Part shown: positions 53,030-62,241 of the stretch, one piece after another
Position numbering within the stretch: position 1 is the stretch's first letter
Layout of the letters: each line of letters opens with the position of its first letter
Assembly: GCA_041395505.1 (NCBI GenBank)
Contig: JAWLAG010000002.1
Location: forward strand, 377,001 to 441,000
DNA: 64,000 nt
Reading direction: 5' to 3'
Source of the DNA: Steroidobacteraceae bacterium
GTDB lineage: Bacteria; Pseudomonadota; Gammaproteobacteria; Steroidobacterales; Steroidobacteraceae
Notes under the pieces: model-generated
Databases searched by the model: none
The model's input: only the letters and a program-made list of their open reading frames with translations
Told to the model about the DNA's origin: nothing
Translations under genes and position numbers: made by a program

Positions 53030-54226
53030 ATGCGCTTCATAGCCAAAACCGTAAAGACCGACTCGAGCCTGACCGAGCAGTTGATCGAGGCAATCGACGA
53101 GACCGATGCGCGTCGGCAGCTGACGGCCGATGGCAGCGCCATCATCAGCATGCGCGAGGAGCGCGACTACTCGATAGGCGCTGCGTTTACAGCGCGTGGC
53201 ACCCGCGTTCCGCTGATCAGCTTCAGCCAGGAACTCATTGCGCTGCTGGATGCCGGTCTGTCGCTGGTCGAAGCCATCGACACGCTGGCGGAGAAGGAGA
53301 CGAATCCGGCGATCGAGCGGTCCCTGGCGGCCATTCGTGCACGATTGTTCGAGGGTCGGCCGCTGTCGCTCGCCCTCGAGGAGCAGCCGCGGAATTTCCC
53401 GCCACTGTATGTGGCGACCATACGGGCCAGCGAACGCACCGGTGATATTCGCGAGGCGCTGACCCGCTTTATCGCCTATCAGCAGCAAATCGACGTACTC
53501 AAGAAAAAAATCATCAGCGCTTCGATCTATCCCCTGGTGCTTTGCACGGCGGGCCTGCTGGTCATCGTTTTCCTCATCGGCTACGTGGTGCCGCGGTTCA
53601 GCGCAATTTACGAGGACATGGGCGGCAACCTGCCCTTGGCCTCGCGACTGCTGATGCAATGGGGCCGGCTGGTCGATGGTCATGCCGCCCTCATCGGGCT
53701 CGTTGCCGCCGCTGCGATAGCGGCGATCGGCTATCTCGTCACCCGCAGCTCGGTGCGTGCCGCGGTAGTCAATCGCATCGCACGCATTCCGAGCGTTGGA
53801 CAGCACCTGCAGGTGTATCAGCTGGCGCGCCTCTACCGCACGGTCGGCATGCTGCTGCGCGGTGGCATGCCCGCGGTGACCGCCATCACCATGTCGGAGG
53901 GTCTGCTGAGCGCCGCGCTTCGCCCGGCCCTGCAGTCTGCGCTGCAGGCGGTGCGCGAAGGACGCTCGTTGGCGCAGGCGATGCAGGATCACGGCCTCAC
54001 GACACCGGTCGCGGTGCGGATGCTGAGAGTGGGTGAGCGCACCGGCAACATGGGCGAGATGATGGAGCGCATCGCTGCCTTCTATGACGACCAGCTCGCG
54101 CGCCTCGTCGACATCCTCACCCGCCTGATCGAACCGATACTGATGGCGTTCATCGGCCTCATCATCGGCCTGGTCGTGATGCTGATGTATTTCCCGATAT
54201 TCGAACTCGCGGGGGCGATCCAGTGA
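53030..54226 (+). CDS. gspF: Type II secretion inner-membrane platform protein, GspF-like
   Basis: 398 residues from the ATG at 53030 (MRFIAKTVKTDSSL). Two GspF/PilC domains are visible: SFSQELIALLDAGLSLVEAI ... IRASERTGDI and QLARLYRTVGMLLRGGMPAV ... MLRVGERTGNMGEMM, with membrane helices LVLCTAGLLVIVFLIGYVVP, IGLVAAAAIAAIGYLV and ILMAFIGLIIGLVVMLMYFP. Length is standard (about 400). It forms the platform that couples the ATPase to pseudopilus assembly. Its stop overlaps the GTG of gspE. Confidence 0.94.
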   Translation: MRFIAKTVKTDSSLTEQLIEAIDETDARRQLTADGSAIISMREERDYSIGAAFTARGTRVPLISFSQELIALLDAGLSLVEAIDTLAEKETNPAIERSLAAIRARLFEGRPLSLALEEQPRNFPPLYVATIRASERTGDIREALTRFIAYQQQIDVLKKKIISASIYPLVLCTAGLLVIVFLIGYVVPRFSAIYEDMGGNLPLASRLLMQWGRLVDGHAALIGLVAAAAIAAIGYLVTRSSVRAAVVNRIARIPSVGQHLQVYQLARLYRTVGMLLRGGMPAVTAITMSEGLLSAALRPALQSALQAVREGRSLAQAMQDHGLTTPVAVRMLRVGERTGNMGEMMERIAAFYDDQLARLVDILTRLIEPILMAFIGLIIGLVVMLMYFPIFELAGAIQ

Positions 54227-55911
54227 GCGCCGTGGCGCAACAACGCGGCCTCGACGAGCTCATCGTCGGCGCAGCCATCGCCGAGGCGCGCCGCAGCGGC
54301 GAGCCCGTGCTGGACGTCCTGCAGCGCAGCTCCGGGCTCGATTCGCATGATCTCGGCACGGCCCTTGCCGCGATGTTCCAATACGAATTCATCGGAGGCG
54401 ACAAGCTCGGCGAGCTGACGCCGAATTTCACGCAGCTGTCTCCCGCCGAATCGGCGCGACGCCTTTGCGTCGTGGTCGACGGCAACACGATGCTCCGCGC
54501 GGTGTTCTGCAATCCCTTCGATGACAAGCTGCGTCCCTGGCTCGAAGCCCGGATCGATGCGCCGCTCGAGTGGGTGCTCGCCGGACGCGGCGAGCTGTCT
54601 GCCTATATCGGTCGCCACGGGCGCTCGGTGCGCGCGGTCGACTCGGCGGCGAAGGACATCTCGGGAGCGCTGCAACGCGATAAGCAGATCAAGCTCGATG
54701 ACCTGTCACTGGTTTCGATCAGCCAGGACGCGAGCCCGATCGTCAAGCTGGTTCACTCTACGTTGTACGACGCGCTTCGCAGCGGCGCGAGCGACATCCA
54801 TATCGAAACGACCGCAGCCGGCCTGGTCATACGCTACCGGTTAGACGGCGTGCTCATGTCCGCGACCGAGGTATCGGGCGCCGATGTTGCCGAGCAGGTC
54901 ATTTCCAGGATCAAGGTGATGTCGGAACTCGACATCGCGGAACGCCGCATCCCGCAGGATGGCCGCTTCAAGATCGCCATCGACAGCCGACCGATCGATT
55001 TTCGCGTATCGATCATACCCAGCATCTTCGGCGAGGACGCGGTGGTGCGTATCCTCGACAAGCAGGCGATTACCAATCGCATGCAGGGCCTTAGGCTCGA
55101 CGGGCTGGGTTTCGAGCCCCGGATCGTTCACGAGCTGCGTGTACTCGCCGCGCGCCCGCACGGCATGCTGCTGGTCACGGGACCAACGGGCAGCGGCAAG
55201 ACGACGACGCTCTATGCGGCCATTTCCGAGACCAACAACGGCCAGGACAAGATCGTCACCATCGAAGATCCGGTCGAGTATCAATTGGCGGGCGTGCTGC
55301 AGATTCCCGTCAACGAAAAGAAGGGCCTCACCTTCGCCCGCGGCCTGCGCTCGATACTGCGTCATGACCCGGACAAGATCATGGTCGGTGAGATTCGCGA
55401 CACCGAGACGGCGCAGATCGCGATCCAATCGGCGTTGACCGGTCACCTCGTGTTCACCACGGTGCACGCAAACAATGTCTTCGACGTACTGAGCCGGTTC
55501 GTGCATATGAACGTCGATGCCCATAGTTTCGTCGCCGCGCTGAATGGCATTCTTGCGCAACGGCTGATCCGGGTGATCTGCGAACAGTGCTCGGAGGCCG
55601 TGCCGCCGGCCCGCCACCTGATTGACCAGTCTGGCATCTCGGGCGTGGCCGCAGCGTCCTTCGCATTTCGCCGCGGCCGCGGCTGCCGTCATTGCCGCGG
55701 CAGCGGCTACCGTGGTCGCGTCGCCATCGGCGAGCTGCTGGTGCTGAATGACGAACTGCGCGAAGCCATCGTCTCGCGCGTGCCGGTCCGGCAGCTGAAG
55801 GAGATGGCCGTGCGCGCGGGCGTGCGCCTGATCCGCCGCTCCGCCGTCGAGCTGGTGCGGCGCGGAATCACTACACTCGAGGAGGCGAATCGTGTCACCT
55901 CTATGGCGTGA
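54223..55911 (+). CDS. gspE: Type II secretion ATPase, GspE-like
   Basis: 562 residues, GTG start overlapping the gspF stop (GTGA). N-terminal N1E-like region, then the nucleotide-binding core: Walker A GPTGSGKTTTLYAA, Asp box TIEDPVEYQL, Walker B-type GLRSILRHDPDKIMVGEIRD, His box LTGHLVFTTVHANN, and the four-Cys zinc motif (CEQC ... CRHC) typical of GspE. SDIHIE upstream marks the conserved N2 domain. It powers pseudopilus extension from the cytoplasmic face. Confidence 0.96.
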   Translation: MSAVAQQRGLDELIVGAAIAEARRSGEPVLDVLQRSSGLDSHDLGTALAAMFQYEFIGGDKLGELTPNFTQLSPAESARRLCVVVDGNTMLRAVFCNPFDDKLRPWLEARIDAPLEWVLAGRGELSAYIGRHGRSVRAVDSAAKDISGALQRDKQIKLDDLSLVSISQDASPIVKLVHSTLYDALRSGASDIHIETTAAGLVIRYRLDGVLMSATEVSGADVAEQVISRIKVMSELDIAERRIPQDGRFKIAIDSRPIDFRVSIIPSIFGEDAVVRILDKQAITNRMQGLRLDGLGFEPRIVHELRVLAARPHGMLLVTGPTGSGKTTTLYAAISETNNGQDKIVTIEDPVEYQLAGVLQIPVNEKKGLTFARGLRSILRHDPDKIMVGEIRDTETAQIAIQSALTGHLVFTTVHANNVFDVLSRFVHMNVDAHSFVAALNGILAQRLIRVICEQCSEAVPPARHLIDQSGISGVAAASFAFRRGRGCRHCRGSGYRGRVAIGELLVLNDELREAIVSRVPVRQLKEMAVRAGVRLIRRSAVELVRRGITTLEEANRVTSMA

Positions 55912-56710
55912 CGAAGTGGGCATCTGCCTGACGCCGCATTCGGTGCTGCTGAATCGCGTCGCACGGGGACTGCACCCCAAGGTTGTCGCGAGCGAGACCC
56001 TCGAGATACACGAAACCGGCAGCGGCAGCTGGACCACGGCTGTCGTGCGGCTGCGCCAGGCGTTGCAGGATACCCGCTGGCAGAACGCGAATCTGCGCAT
56101 CGTCGTCGCCGACATGTGGGCACGCTATTGCATCATCCCGCCGCACCCTGAACTTGCGACCGACGAGGAGCGGCTGCGCTTTGGCGAACATTCGCTGCGC
56201 GAGATCTTCGGCGAATCCATGAAGGACTGGGCAAGTCAGCTGGCGCGCACGGCCGACGATAGGCCGGCCATCGCCTGCGCCCTGCCGCGCGCCATGCTCG
56301 AAGAAATCCTGGAAATCTCCTCGGCGGCACGCCTGAAGCTCCTGTCGTTGCAGCCACACCTGGTCTACGCCTTCAATCGCGTGCACGATCGCATTCCTGA
56401 CGACTCGGCCTGGTTCGTATCCATCTACGACAGCACGCTGAGTGCCGTGCGCATCGAGGCGCGCTGCTGGGCCGAGGTCCGATCCGTTCGAATCGGCAAG
56501 AACTGGGCTGACGAAATCAAACGGCTGCAGGCGTTCGGCCGACTGCTCAATGGCCAACAGGCCGCGACCAGGGTCCTGGTCGACGCGCCGCTGTGGTTGC
56601 GCAATGTGGGCACGGCATTCACCGACGGGCTCGAGTGGCTGGAGCCGCAGGCTGGAAGAGCGCCGACCTCCCTCGAGCAGCTGTCGCAGCAACGGGAGTT
56701 GCTGGCATGA
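55892..56710 (+). CDS. PilM/GspL-N-like assembly protein
   Basis: 272 residues, GTG start with a strong GAGGAGG upstream, overlapping the gspE end by 20 bp. No strong motif; predicted soluble and cytoplasmic. The general build (VGICLTPHSVLLNRVARG, LRIVVADMWARYCIIPP, ALPRAMLEEILEISSAARLK, SWFVSIYDST-like AWFVSIYDSTLSAVRIEA) recalls the actin-like fold of PilM and of the GspL cytoplasmic domain, without a convincing ATP site. It directly precedes PilN- and PilO-like genes, the order of pilMNO, so the assembly platform is of the type IV pilus kind instead of the fused GspL/GspM of canonical type II systems. Confidence 0.7.
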   Translation: MSPLWRDEVGICLTPHSVLLNRVARGLHPKVVASETLEIHETGSGSWTTAVVRLRQALQDTRWQNANLRIVVADMWARYCIIPPHPELATDEERLRFGEHSLREIFGESMKDWASQLARTADDRPAIACALPRAMLEEILEISSAARLKLLSLQPHLVYAFNRVHDRIPDDSAWFVSIYDSTLSAVRIEARCWAEVRSVRIGKNWADEIKRLQAFGRLLNGQQAATRVLVDAPLWLRNVGTAFTDGLEWLEPQAGRAPTSLEQLSQQRELLA

Positions 56711-57237
56711 GCGCGCGACCGGTACACCTCGATTTCATCGAGCAGCCGCGACGCCGCAGTGTCGCCGGGTTGTTGGCGAGCGTCACTGCGCTGGCCTGCC
56801 TCCTTGCCACGGCGTATTGGGCGCAATCGCTTGGCGACGAGGCGCAAGGGCTCGAGCTGCGCCTCGCAGCCTTGCAACCGGCCGCGACGAAGGACGGTGC
56901 CAGCGCCGAGCGGCAGGGTCGCGTCAGCGCGGCGCTGCAGGCTGCCATCGGTGAGCTCAATACGCCCTGGTCCGAGCTGCTCGGCGATCTCGAGGCTGCG
57001 ACCAAGGACAGCCACGACGACATCGCGCTGCTCGCCATCGAACCGGACCGTGAACACGGCAATCTCAGGCTCGCCGCAGAAGCGCGCAGTCTTCCGGCCG
57101 CGCTCGCCTATGTGCAGCGCCTGCAGCATTGCGCGACCCTGCGGATGCCGGTGCTCGATCACCACGAGATCCAGGTGAAGGAGCGCGAACGCCCGGTCAG
57201 ATTCCAGGTGACCGCGCGCTGGAGCGCCGCGCGATGA
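56707..57237 (+). CDS. PilN-like inner-membrane protein
   Basis: 176 residues from the ATG at 56707, overlapping the previous stop (ATGA). A short cytoplasmic segment (VHLDFIEQPRRRS) comparable to the PilN motif that binds PilM precedes one membrane helix (VAGLLASVTALACLLATAYW), then a periplasmic coiled coil (GDEAQGLELRLAALQ) and a ferredoxin-like fold (DDIALLAIEPDREHGNLRLAAEARS). Assignment rests on topology and gene order. Confidence 0.75.
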   Translation: MSARPVHLDFIEQPRRRSVAGLLASVTALACLLATAYWAQSLGDEAQGLELRLAALQPAATKDGASAERQGRVSAALQAAIGELNTPWSELLGDLEAATKDSHDDIALLAIEPDREHGNLRLAAEARSLPAALAYVQRLQHCATLRMPVLDHHEIQVKERERPVRFQVTARWSAAR

Positions 57238-57857
57238 ACGCGATCGTCGCGAATATCCGACGCCTGATGGCTGTACGCCATGGCGGCTCCGCGCTCACCA
57301 CCCGGTCGCTCGCCAGTCGCTTCAACCGGCTCGCCGTACGGCTGCGCGATCCGCAACTCATCCTGAAAATGGACCGATCGGCGTTGGTTGCATTCGCATT
57401 GGTCGTGGCGACCATCGGATTGCTGCTGGGCGCCGTCAGACCCCTCCAGCAACGTGTCACCGAACTCGGCAGCCAGCTGTCAGCGCTTGCCAGCCAGCCA
57501 GGTGGCGCCGCTGCGGGTCCGGCACGGGCAACGGATGCGGCCAAGGTGCTGCGCCAGTTGCCGAGGCGCGATGACCTGCCGGCAATGGTCGCGACCATCG
57601 CGAGCAAAGCCGACGGTGCGGGACTCGAACTCATTCGTGGCGACTACGCCATCAAGACCCGCAAGGACGATGCCCTCGCGCGCTATGTGATCACGCTGCC
57701 GGTGGTTGGGGACTATCCAAAGGTCAAGCGATTCGTGGACGACGTGCTGGTATCGCTGCCCGCCATCTCGCTCGAGAGCATGAAGCTGCGTCGCGATGAC
57801 GTTGCCGAGGCGAACGTGCAGGTGGACCTGCAATTCGTGGTTTTCGTAAGGGACTAG
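57234..57857 (+). CDS. PilO-like inner-membrane protein
   Basis: 207 residues from the ATG at 57234, overlapping the previous stop (ATGA). One membrane helix (SALVAFALVVATIGLLLGAV), a coiled coil (PLQQRVTELGSQLSALA), and a periplasmic domain with RRDDLPAMVATIASKADGAG, LELIRGDYAIK and YPKVKRFVDDVLVSLPAISL, which matches the PilO/GspM pattern. It would pair with the PilN-like protein to form the periplasmic alignment complex. Confidence 0.78.
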   Translation: MNAIVANIRRLMAVRHGGSALTTRSLASRFNRLAVRLRDPQLILKMDRSALVAFALVVATIGLLLGAVRPLQQRVTELGSQLSALASQPGGAAAGPARATDAAKVLRQLPRRDDLPAMVATIASKADGAGLELIRGDYAIKTRKDDALARYVITLPVVGDYPKVKRFVDDVLVSLPAISLESMKLRRDDVAEANVQVDLQFVVFVRD

Positions 57858-57860
57858 CCC

Positions 57861-58376
57861 ATGAAAGCACTCACAGGCCCCAAACCAACCAGCCGTCGCC
57901 CGATGTTGTTGGTTGCCGTCGCGCTGACCGCGCTCGTCCTTTACATCAATGCGCCCGACGATGACACGACCGTGAGCGCCGCGCCCGATCGCCCGGCTCG
58001 GTCCATGCCGCGCACTGCCAGGGCGCGCGATTCCGCCGCGACCCGCCTCGAACTGCCGGAACGAAAATCGGCCGCGGCCAGCCTGTTGAATCTCTTCGCC
58101 AATCACAGCTGGTACGTTGCGCCGCCGCCACCACCGCCCGTGGTCGTCAAACCCGCCAAGCCAACGGCGCCACCCCTGCCCTATGAACTGATGGGCAGCT
58201 ATGAGCAAGCGGGCCAGCCTACGGTTTACTTTCTGGTCAAAGGCGATCGCGTCTTCGACGTGCGCGATGGCCAGACGCTCGAGACCAATTATCGAATTGA
58301 TGGCGTGCAGAACGGGCGCCTTGCAATCACCTACCTGCCGCTCGACGAGAAGCAGTGGCTCAACATTGGGAGATGA
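57861..58376 (+). CDS. PilP/GspC-like secretion accessory protein
   Basis: 171 residues. N-terminal membrane helix (MLLVAVALTALVLYI), a disordered Pro/Ala-rich linker including a run of seven prolines, then a small beta domain (PYELMGSYEQAGQPTVYFLV, GDRVFDVRDGQTLETNYRID) like the homology region of GspC or PilP that contacts the secretin. Its stop overlaps the secretin ATG (ATGA). Function inferred from topology and position. Confidence 0.68.
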   Translation: MKALTGPKPTSRRPMLLVAVALTALVLYINAPDDDTTVSAAPDRPARSMPRTARARDSAATRLELPERKSAAASLLNLFANHSWYVAPPPPPPVVVKPAKPTAPPLPYELMGSYEQAGQPTVYFLVKGDRVFDVRDGQTLETNYRIDGVQNGRLAITYLPLDEKQWLNIGR

Positions 58377-60697
58377 ACGCGATGTTTTCGCGACTTATAA
58401 CAATAACAACCATCGCGATTCTGGCCACCTGCGGACTCGCCGGCTGTGCCAGCGAGAAGTTGCACCGCGACGGTCTGGACGCAATCGAATCCGGGCAGTA
58501 TGAAGAGGGCCTGCGCAAACTCGAAGATGCGGTTGCGCAGAACCCGGGCAACCTCACCTACAAGCTCGATCTGCACGGTCGCCGCGAGAACGTCATACAG
58601 AAGCTCATCGCGATCGCCGACAAGGCAAGGGCCGATGGCAAGTACGATCTGGCCGAGCAGACCTATGCCCGGGTACTTGCGATCGACGCCGGCAACGATC
58701 GCGCCCAGCGTGGTCGACAGCTGGTCAAGGACGACCGCCGCCACGCCGACATGATTGCCAAGGCCCGCATCGACGTGGAGCGTCGCGACTACGACCAGGC
58801 CGAAGCGCGGCTGCGCACCGTGCTCGCCGAGAACCCGGGTGCTGCGGCCGCCAATGCCTTGCGCGCTGAAATCGACCGCCTGCGCGGCCCCCGGACCGTG
58901 ACCCCGAAGCTGCAGAGTCGGGACAACCGCCCGGTGACACTGCAGTTCCGCGACGCGAGCACCAAGATGGTATTCGAAGTCCTGGCGCGCCAGACCGGTA
59001 TCAACTTCATCTTCGACAAGGACGTCAAGAGCGATGGCAAGACCACCATCTTCGTGCAGAACGTACCGGTCGAGCAGGCCATCTCGCTCATCCTCGGGCA
59101 GAACGCACTTGCGCAACAGGTGTTGTCGGACAACATGGTGATCATCTACCCAAATGTCGCGAACAAGCAGAAGGAATACCAGGACCAGATCATCAAGACC
59201 TTCTACATCGCCAACAGTGATCCGAAGCGCGCCATGGAAATGCTGAAGACCATGCTGAACGCGCGCACGCTGTTCGTCGACGATCGCGCCAATGCGGTGA
59301 TCATGCGCGATACGCCCGAGGCGATTCGCATGGCCGAGCGCCTGCTCGCCTCCATCGACGTGCCCGAAGCCGAAGTCATGATGGAAGTGGAGGTGCTCGA
59401 GATCACCCGCAGCAAGCTGCAGCAGCTCGGTGTGCGCTATCCGAATCAGGTGACATTGAATCCAACACCGCTCGCGGGCAATCCGCTCGTGTTGCGCGAC
59501 CTGGCGGACCAGGACGATACGACGATTACGGTCAGCAATGTCCCCGTGACGATCGATCTGCGCAAGGAAACGGGCATCACGAACATTCTCGCGAGCCCCC
59601 GCATCCGTGCGCGCAATGGCCAGGAAGCCAAGGTGTTGATCGGCGACCGCGTGCCCGTGATCACGAACTCCGTGACACCCACCGCGGGGGGCACCGCCGT
59701 TGTCACGGGTAACGTCCAATATGTCGACGTGGGCTTGAAGCTGGAAGTACAGCCGACGATTTATCCCGACAATGACGTAGCCATCAAGGTGGAGTTGGAG
59801 GTCAGCAATATCGTCCGCGAGATCAGCAACACCAACTCCGGAACCCTCGCCTACCAGATTGGTACGCGCACCGCATCGACCGTGCTCAGGCTGCGCGACG
59901 GCGAAACGCAGATCCTCGGTGGCCTGATCAGCGACCAGGATCGCCGTGACTCGAGCCATATCCCGGGCATCGGCGATCTGCCGGTGCTGGGACGCCTGTT
60001 CGGCTCCAACACGACCAGCGCCGACAAGAAGGAAATCGTGCTGTCCATCACCCCGCGCATCATCCGCGCACAGCCGCGCGCGGGCAGTGAGAACACCGAG
60101 TTCTGGTATGGCACGGAATCGTCGTTGCGGTCGGCGCCCCTTGCTGCGCCGGCAATCCAGGTCGGCGGCGGAAGTGCCAGCAGCTCGTCGGTGCCGGCAA
60201 CGGTTGCGCCACCGGGTAGTGGTAGCGGTACGCCTGACGATGCCACGGGCGATGGCGGCAACAGCGACGACACGGCAACGGCACCGGAACCGCCGACCCG
60301 GCCAACGCTGCAATTGAACGGCCCCGGACAGGTGAGCGTCGGCCAGAGTTTCGAGGTTCAGTTCGCCGTGAGCAATCTGCGTAGTGTGGCATCGGTCAAT
60401 GCGATGCTGCGATTCGATCCACAGGTCCTCGAGTTGCAAGGCGGAACTGCCGGCGACCTGATACCCGCCGAAAAAGGCGCCGAACCCCAGGGTGCAGCCG
60501 GTGGTGGGCGCGCCGTCTTCCAGGTGGACGGCGTGGAACTGTCGGGCGACGGCTCGCTCTTCACGGTGCAGTTCAAGGCCTTGCAGCCGCGGCCGCAGAC
60601 CATGATTGCCGTGCAGCAATTTACGGCCAACGATGCGGGTGGCAGCCTGGTTGGCGCCATGGCACCGCGTCCGCTGATCGTGGTGGTCGCTCCGTGA
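58373..60697 (+). CDS. gspD: Type II secretion secretin (GspD-like) with TPR N-terminus and C-terminal cohesin-like domain
   Basis: 774 residues from the ATG at 58373. Lipobox LAGC after a signal sequence, then TPR-like repeats (about 25-165; GLDAIESGQYEEGLRKLEDA). Secretin N-domains follow (VTLQFRDASTKMVFEVLARQ; VDDRANAVIMRDTPEAIRMA), then the membrane-forming secretin core (MMEVEVLEITRSKLQQLGV, VGLKLEVQPTIYPDNDVAIK, LRDGETQILGGLI, PVLGRLFGS, ITPRIIR). After a Gly/Ser/Thr-rich linker, residues about 645-770 resemble a cohesin domain (SVGQSFEVQFAVSNLRSVAS, VNAMLRFDPQVLELQGG, GSLFTVQFKAL). The outer-membrane gate of the system; the cohesin part could hold dockerin-like or calcium-loop cargo. 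Confidence 0.93.
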   Translation: MNAMFSRLITITTIAILATCGLAGCASEKLHRDGLDAIESGQYEEGLRKLEDAVAQNPGNLTYKLDLHGRRENVIQKLIAIADKARADGKYDLAEQTYARVLAIDAGNDRAQRGRQLVKDDRRHADMIAKARIDVERRDYDQAEARLRTVLAENPGAAAANALRAEIDRLRGPRTVTPKLQSRDNRPVTLQFRDASTKMVFEVLARQTGINFIFDKDVKSDGKTTIFVQNVPVEQAISLILGQNALAQQVLSDNMVIIYPNVANKQKEYQDQIIKTFYIANSDPKRAMEMLKTMLNARTLFVDDRANAVIMRDTPEAIRMAERLLASIDVPEAEVMMEVEVLEITRSKLQQLGVRYPNQVTLNPTPLAGNPLVLRDLADQDDTTITVSNVPVTIDLRKETGITNILASPRIRARNGQEAKVLIGDRVPVITNSVTPTAGGTAVVTGNVQYVDVGLKLEVQPTIYPDNDVAIKVELEVSNIVREISNTNSGTLAYQIGTRTASTVLRLRDGETQILGGLISDQDRRDSSHIPGIGDLPVLGRLFGSNTTSADKKEIVLSITPRIIRAQPRAGSENTEFWYGTESSLRSAPLAAPAIQVGGGSASSSSVPATVAPPGSGSGTPDDATGDGGNSDDTATAPEPPTRPTLQLNGPGQVSVGQSFEVQFAVSNLRSVASVNAMLRFDPQVLELQGGTAGDLIPAEKGAEPQGAAGGGRAVFQVDGVELSGDGSLFTVQFKALQPRPQTMIAVQQFTANDAGGSLVGAMAPRPLIVVVAP

Positions 60698-61176
60698 TAC
60701 TTCGGCGCGAAGCACGAGGCTTCACGCTGATCGAGCTGATCATCACGGTCGCCATCATCGGCTTGCTCGCAAGCGCCGCCTTCCCGTTGGCCCAGATGGT
60801 GAGCCAGCGGATCAAGGAGCAGCAGCTGCGCGTGGCGCTACGCGACATTCGCAATGCCATCGATGCCTACAAGCTGGCGGTCGAGCAGGGGCACGTGACT
60901 CGCGCCGTCGACGCAAGCGGCTATCCGCCTTCCCTCGACGTACTGGTCGAGGGGACGGAAGACCTGCTCGATCCGAACCTCAGGCCCATGTATTTCCTGA
61001 GGCGCATGCCCCGCAATCCGTTCTTTCCCGACGCATCGGCCGACGCGGCTGACACCTGGGGCCTGCGCAGCTATGAGAGTCCTCCGCAGGATCCGGCGCC
61101 GGGCGATGATGTCTACGATGTGTATGCGCTGAGCGGCCGAACGGCGCTCGATGGCAGCCACTACAGCGACTGGTGA
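60694..61176 (+). CDS. Minor pseudopilin (GspG/H-like)
   Basis: 160 residues, GTG start overlapping the secretin stop (GTGA). Prepilin site: ARGFTLIELIITVAIIGLLA (Gly/Phe cleavage, Glu at +5). The periplasmic part contains YPPSLDVLVEGTEDLLDPNL and FLRRMPRNPFFPDA, a GspG-like layout, but without the canonical calcium loop. It is one of three additional pseudopilins at the operon's 3' end. Confidence 0.9.
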   Translation: MILRREARGFTLIELIITVAIIGLLASAAFPLAQMVSQRIKEQQLRVALRDIRNAIDAYKLAVEQGHVTRAVDASGYPPSLDVLVEGTEDLLDPNLRPMYFLRRMPRNPFFPDASADAADTWGLRSYESPPQDPAPGDDVYDVYALSGRTALDGSHYSDW

Positions 61177-61180
61177 TCTG

Positions 61181-61561
61181 ATGTCCGCAAGACGCATTCC
61201 GGGGTTCACGCTGATCGAGCTGCTGGTCGTCGTCGCCATCGTCGCCACGTTGCTGATGATTGCGACACCTCGATATTTTCGCAATCTCGAGAAGACTCGC
61301 GAAACCGTTCTGCAGCAGGATCTCGTCGCCATGCGTGATGCCATTGATCACTATGCAGGTGACAAGGGACGATTTCCCGAGAACCTGCAGGCACTCGTTG
61401 CCGAACGCTATCTGAAGATCCTGCCCAAGGACCCGGTTACCGGTGCAGCCGACACCTGGGTCATCGTGGATAGCGATGACCCGGAAATGCCCGGTATTCG
61501 CGACGTACGCAGTGGAGCTGAAGGTGTCGGGCCATCAGGTACGCCTTTTGCCGAGCTCTGA
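61181..61561 (+). CDS. Minor pseudopilin (GspG-like)
   Basis: 126 residues from the ATG at 61181, 4 bp after the previous stop. Prepilin site: IPGFTLIELLVVVAIVATLL. The remainder has the GspG pattern (DLVAMRDAIDHYAGDKGRFP, ENLQALVAERYLKILPKDPV, TGAADTWVIVDSD). Probably a second pseudopilin subunit or tip component. Confidence 0.9.
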   Translation: MSARRIPGFTLIELLVVVAIVATLLMIATPRYFRNLEKTRETVLQQDLVAMRDAIDHYAGDKGRFPENLQALVAERYLKILPKDPVTGAADTWVIVDSDDPEMPGIRDVRSGAEGVGPSGTPFAEL

Positions 61562-62060
61562 CCTAGCTGGCGCGCGCTCGCGCGGCGGCGGCAAGCGCAA
61601 CAGCCGTGGCTTCAGCTACCTGTTCGTGCTCGTGCTGGTCGCCGTACTCGGCATGACCGCGGCGGCGGCCGGCACAGTATGGTCGGCGACCGTGCAGCGC
61701 GAGCGCGAACAGCAGCTCCTGTGGGTCGCGCGACAGTATCTGCGCGCCATCGAAAGCTATCACCTGAACGGACCCGGCGGCGCACGTGGCTATCCGCGAA
61801 GCATCAGCGACCTCCTCGAGGACCGTCGTGGCCCCATTCTGATGCGCCATCTGCGCCGCGCCTACGATGACCCGATGCTGCCAGGCACGCCGTTGCAGCT
61901 CGAGCGACTGCCCGATGGGTCGATCATCGGCCTGCGCAGCTCGTCCCGCGCTAAGCCATTCAAACAGAAGGGATTTCCGCCCGGCATGGAAAATCTGGAG
62001 GGTGCCGACTGCTATTGCGACTGGGTGTTCACTTATGCGGCCGTACGCTCTGCATTATGA
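61524..62060 (+). CDS. Divergent pseudopilin-like protein
   Basis: About 178 residues. No ATG fits; GTG at 61524 with GGAG 6 nt upstream is my choice, overlapping the previous gene by 38 bp. The hydrophobic segment RGFSYLFVLVLVAVLGMTAA follows a basic leader and has the Gly-Phe processing site but lacks the usual Glu at +5, as in GspK-like minor pseudopilins. Later segments (QREREQQLLWVARQYLRAIE, GYPRSISDLLEDRRGPILMR, GADCYCDWVFTY) match a recurrent uncharacterised type II-associated family. Confidence 0.75.
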   Translation: MSGHQVRLLPSSDLAGARSRGGGKRNSRGFSYLFVLVLVAVLGMTAAAAGTVWSATVQREREQQLLWVARQYLRAIESYHLNGPGGARGYPRSISDLLEDRRGPILMRHLRRAYDDPMLPGTPLQLERLPDGSIIGLRSSSRAKPFKQKGFPPGMENLEGADCYCDWVFTYAAVRSAL

Positions 62061-62241
62061 CGCGAAGTCATCCGCGAGATCCGACAGCCGGAACTGCGGT
62101 GCAGTCGTTGGTCCAGGCAGGCGCCAAGGGAGTATCATTTGTTACTAATAATCAATAATTTTCGCGAGCCGGTGAAGGGCTACGCGCGTAGCGTTGAATA
62201 AACAAACGCCAGAGAATTCGTCAACCGGGCAGGTATCCGTC
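62061..62241. promoter_or_regulatory. AT-rich leader before the terminal response-regulator gene
   Basis: About 180 bp without a gene. An AT-rich block at 62132-62165 (TTTGTTACTAATAATCAATA within it) stands out against the GC-rich surroundings and probably marks a promoter or protein-binding site. I could not fit a good sigma-70 pair. A TTG at 62194 could extend the regulator by 16 residues. Confidence 0.4.

Noticed and set aside
58331..60715. 794-codon open frame on the minus strand opposite gspD
   Set aside because: It mirrors the secretin gene in GC-rich DNA, has no recognisable domain, and the plus-strand secretin is unambiguous. The same applies to long antisense frames at 11972-13573, 17809-19755, 21586-23208, 31475-33301 and 33467-34729.
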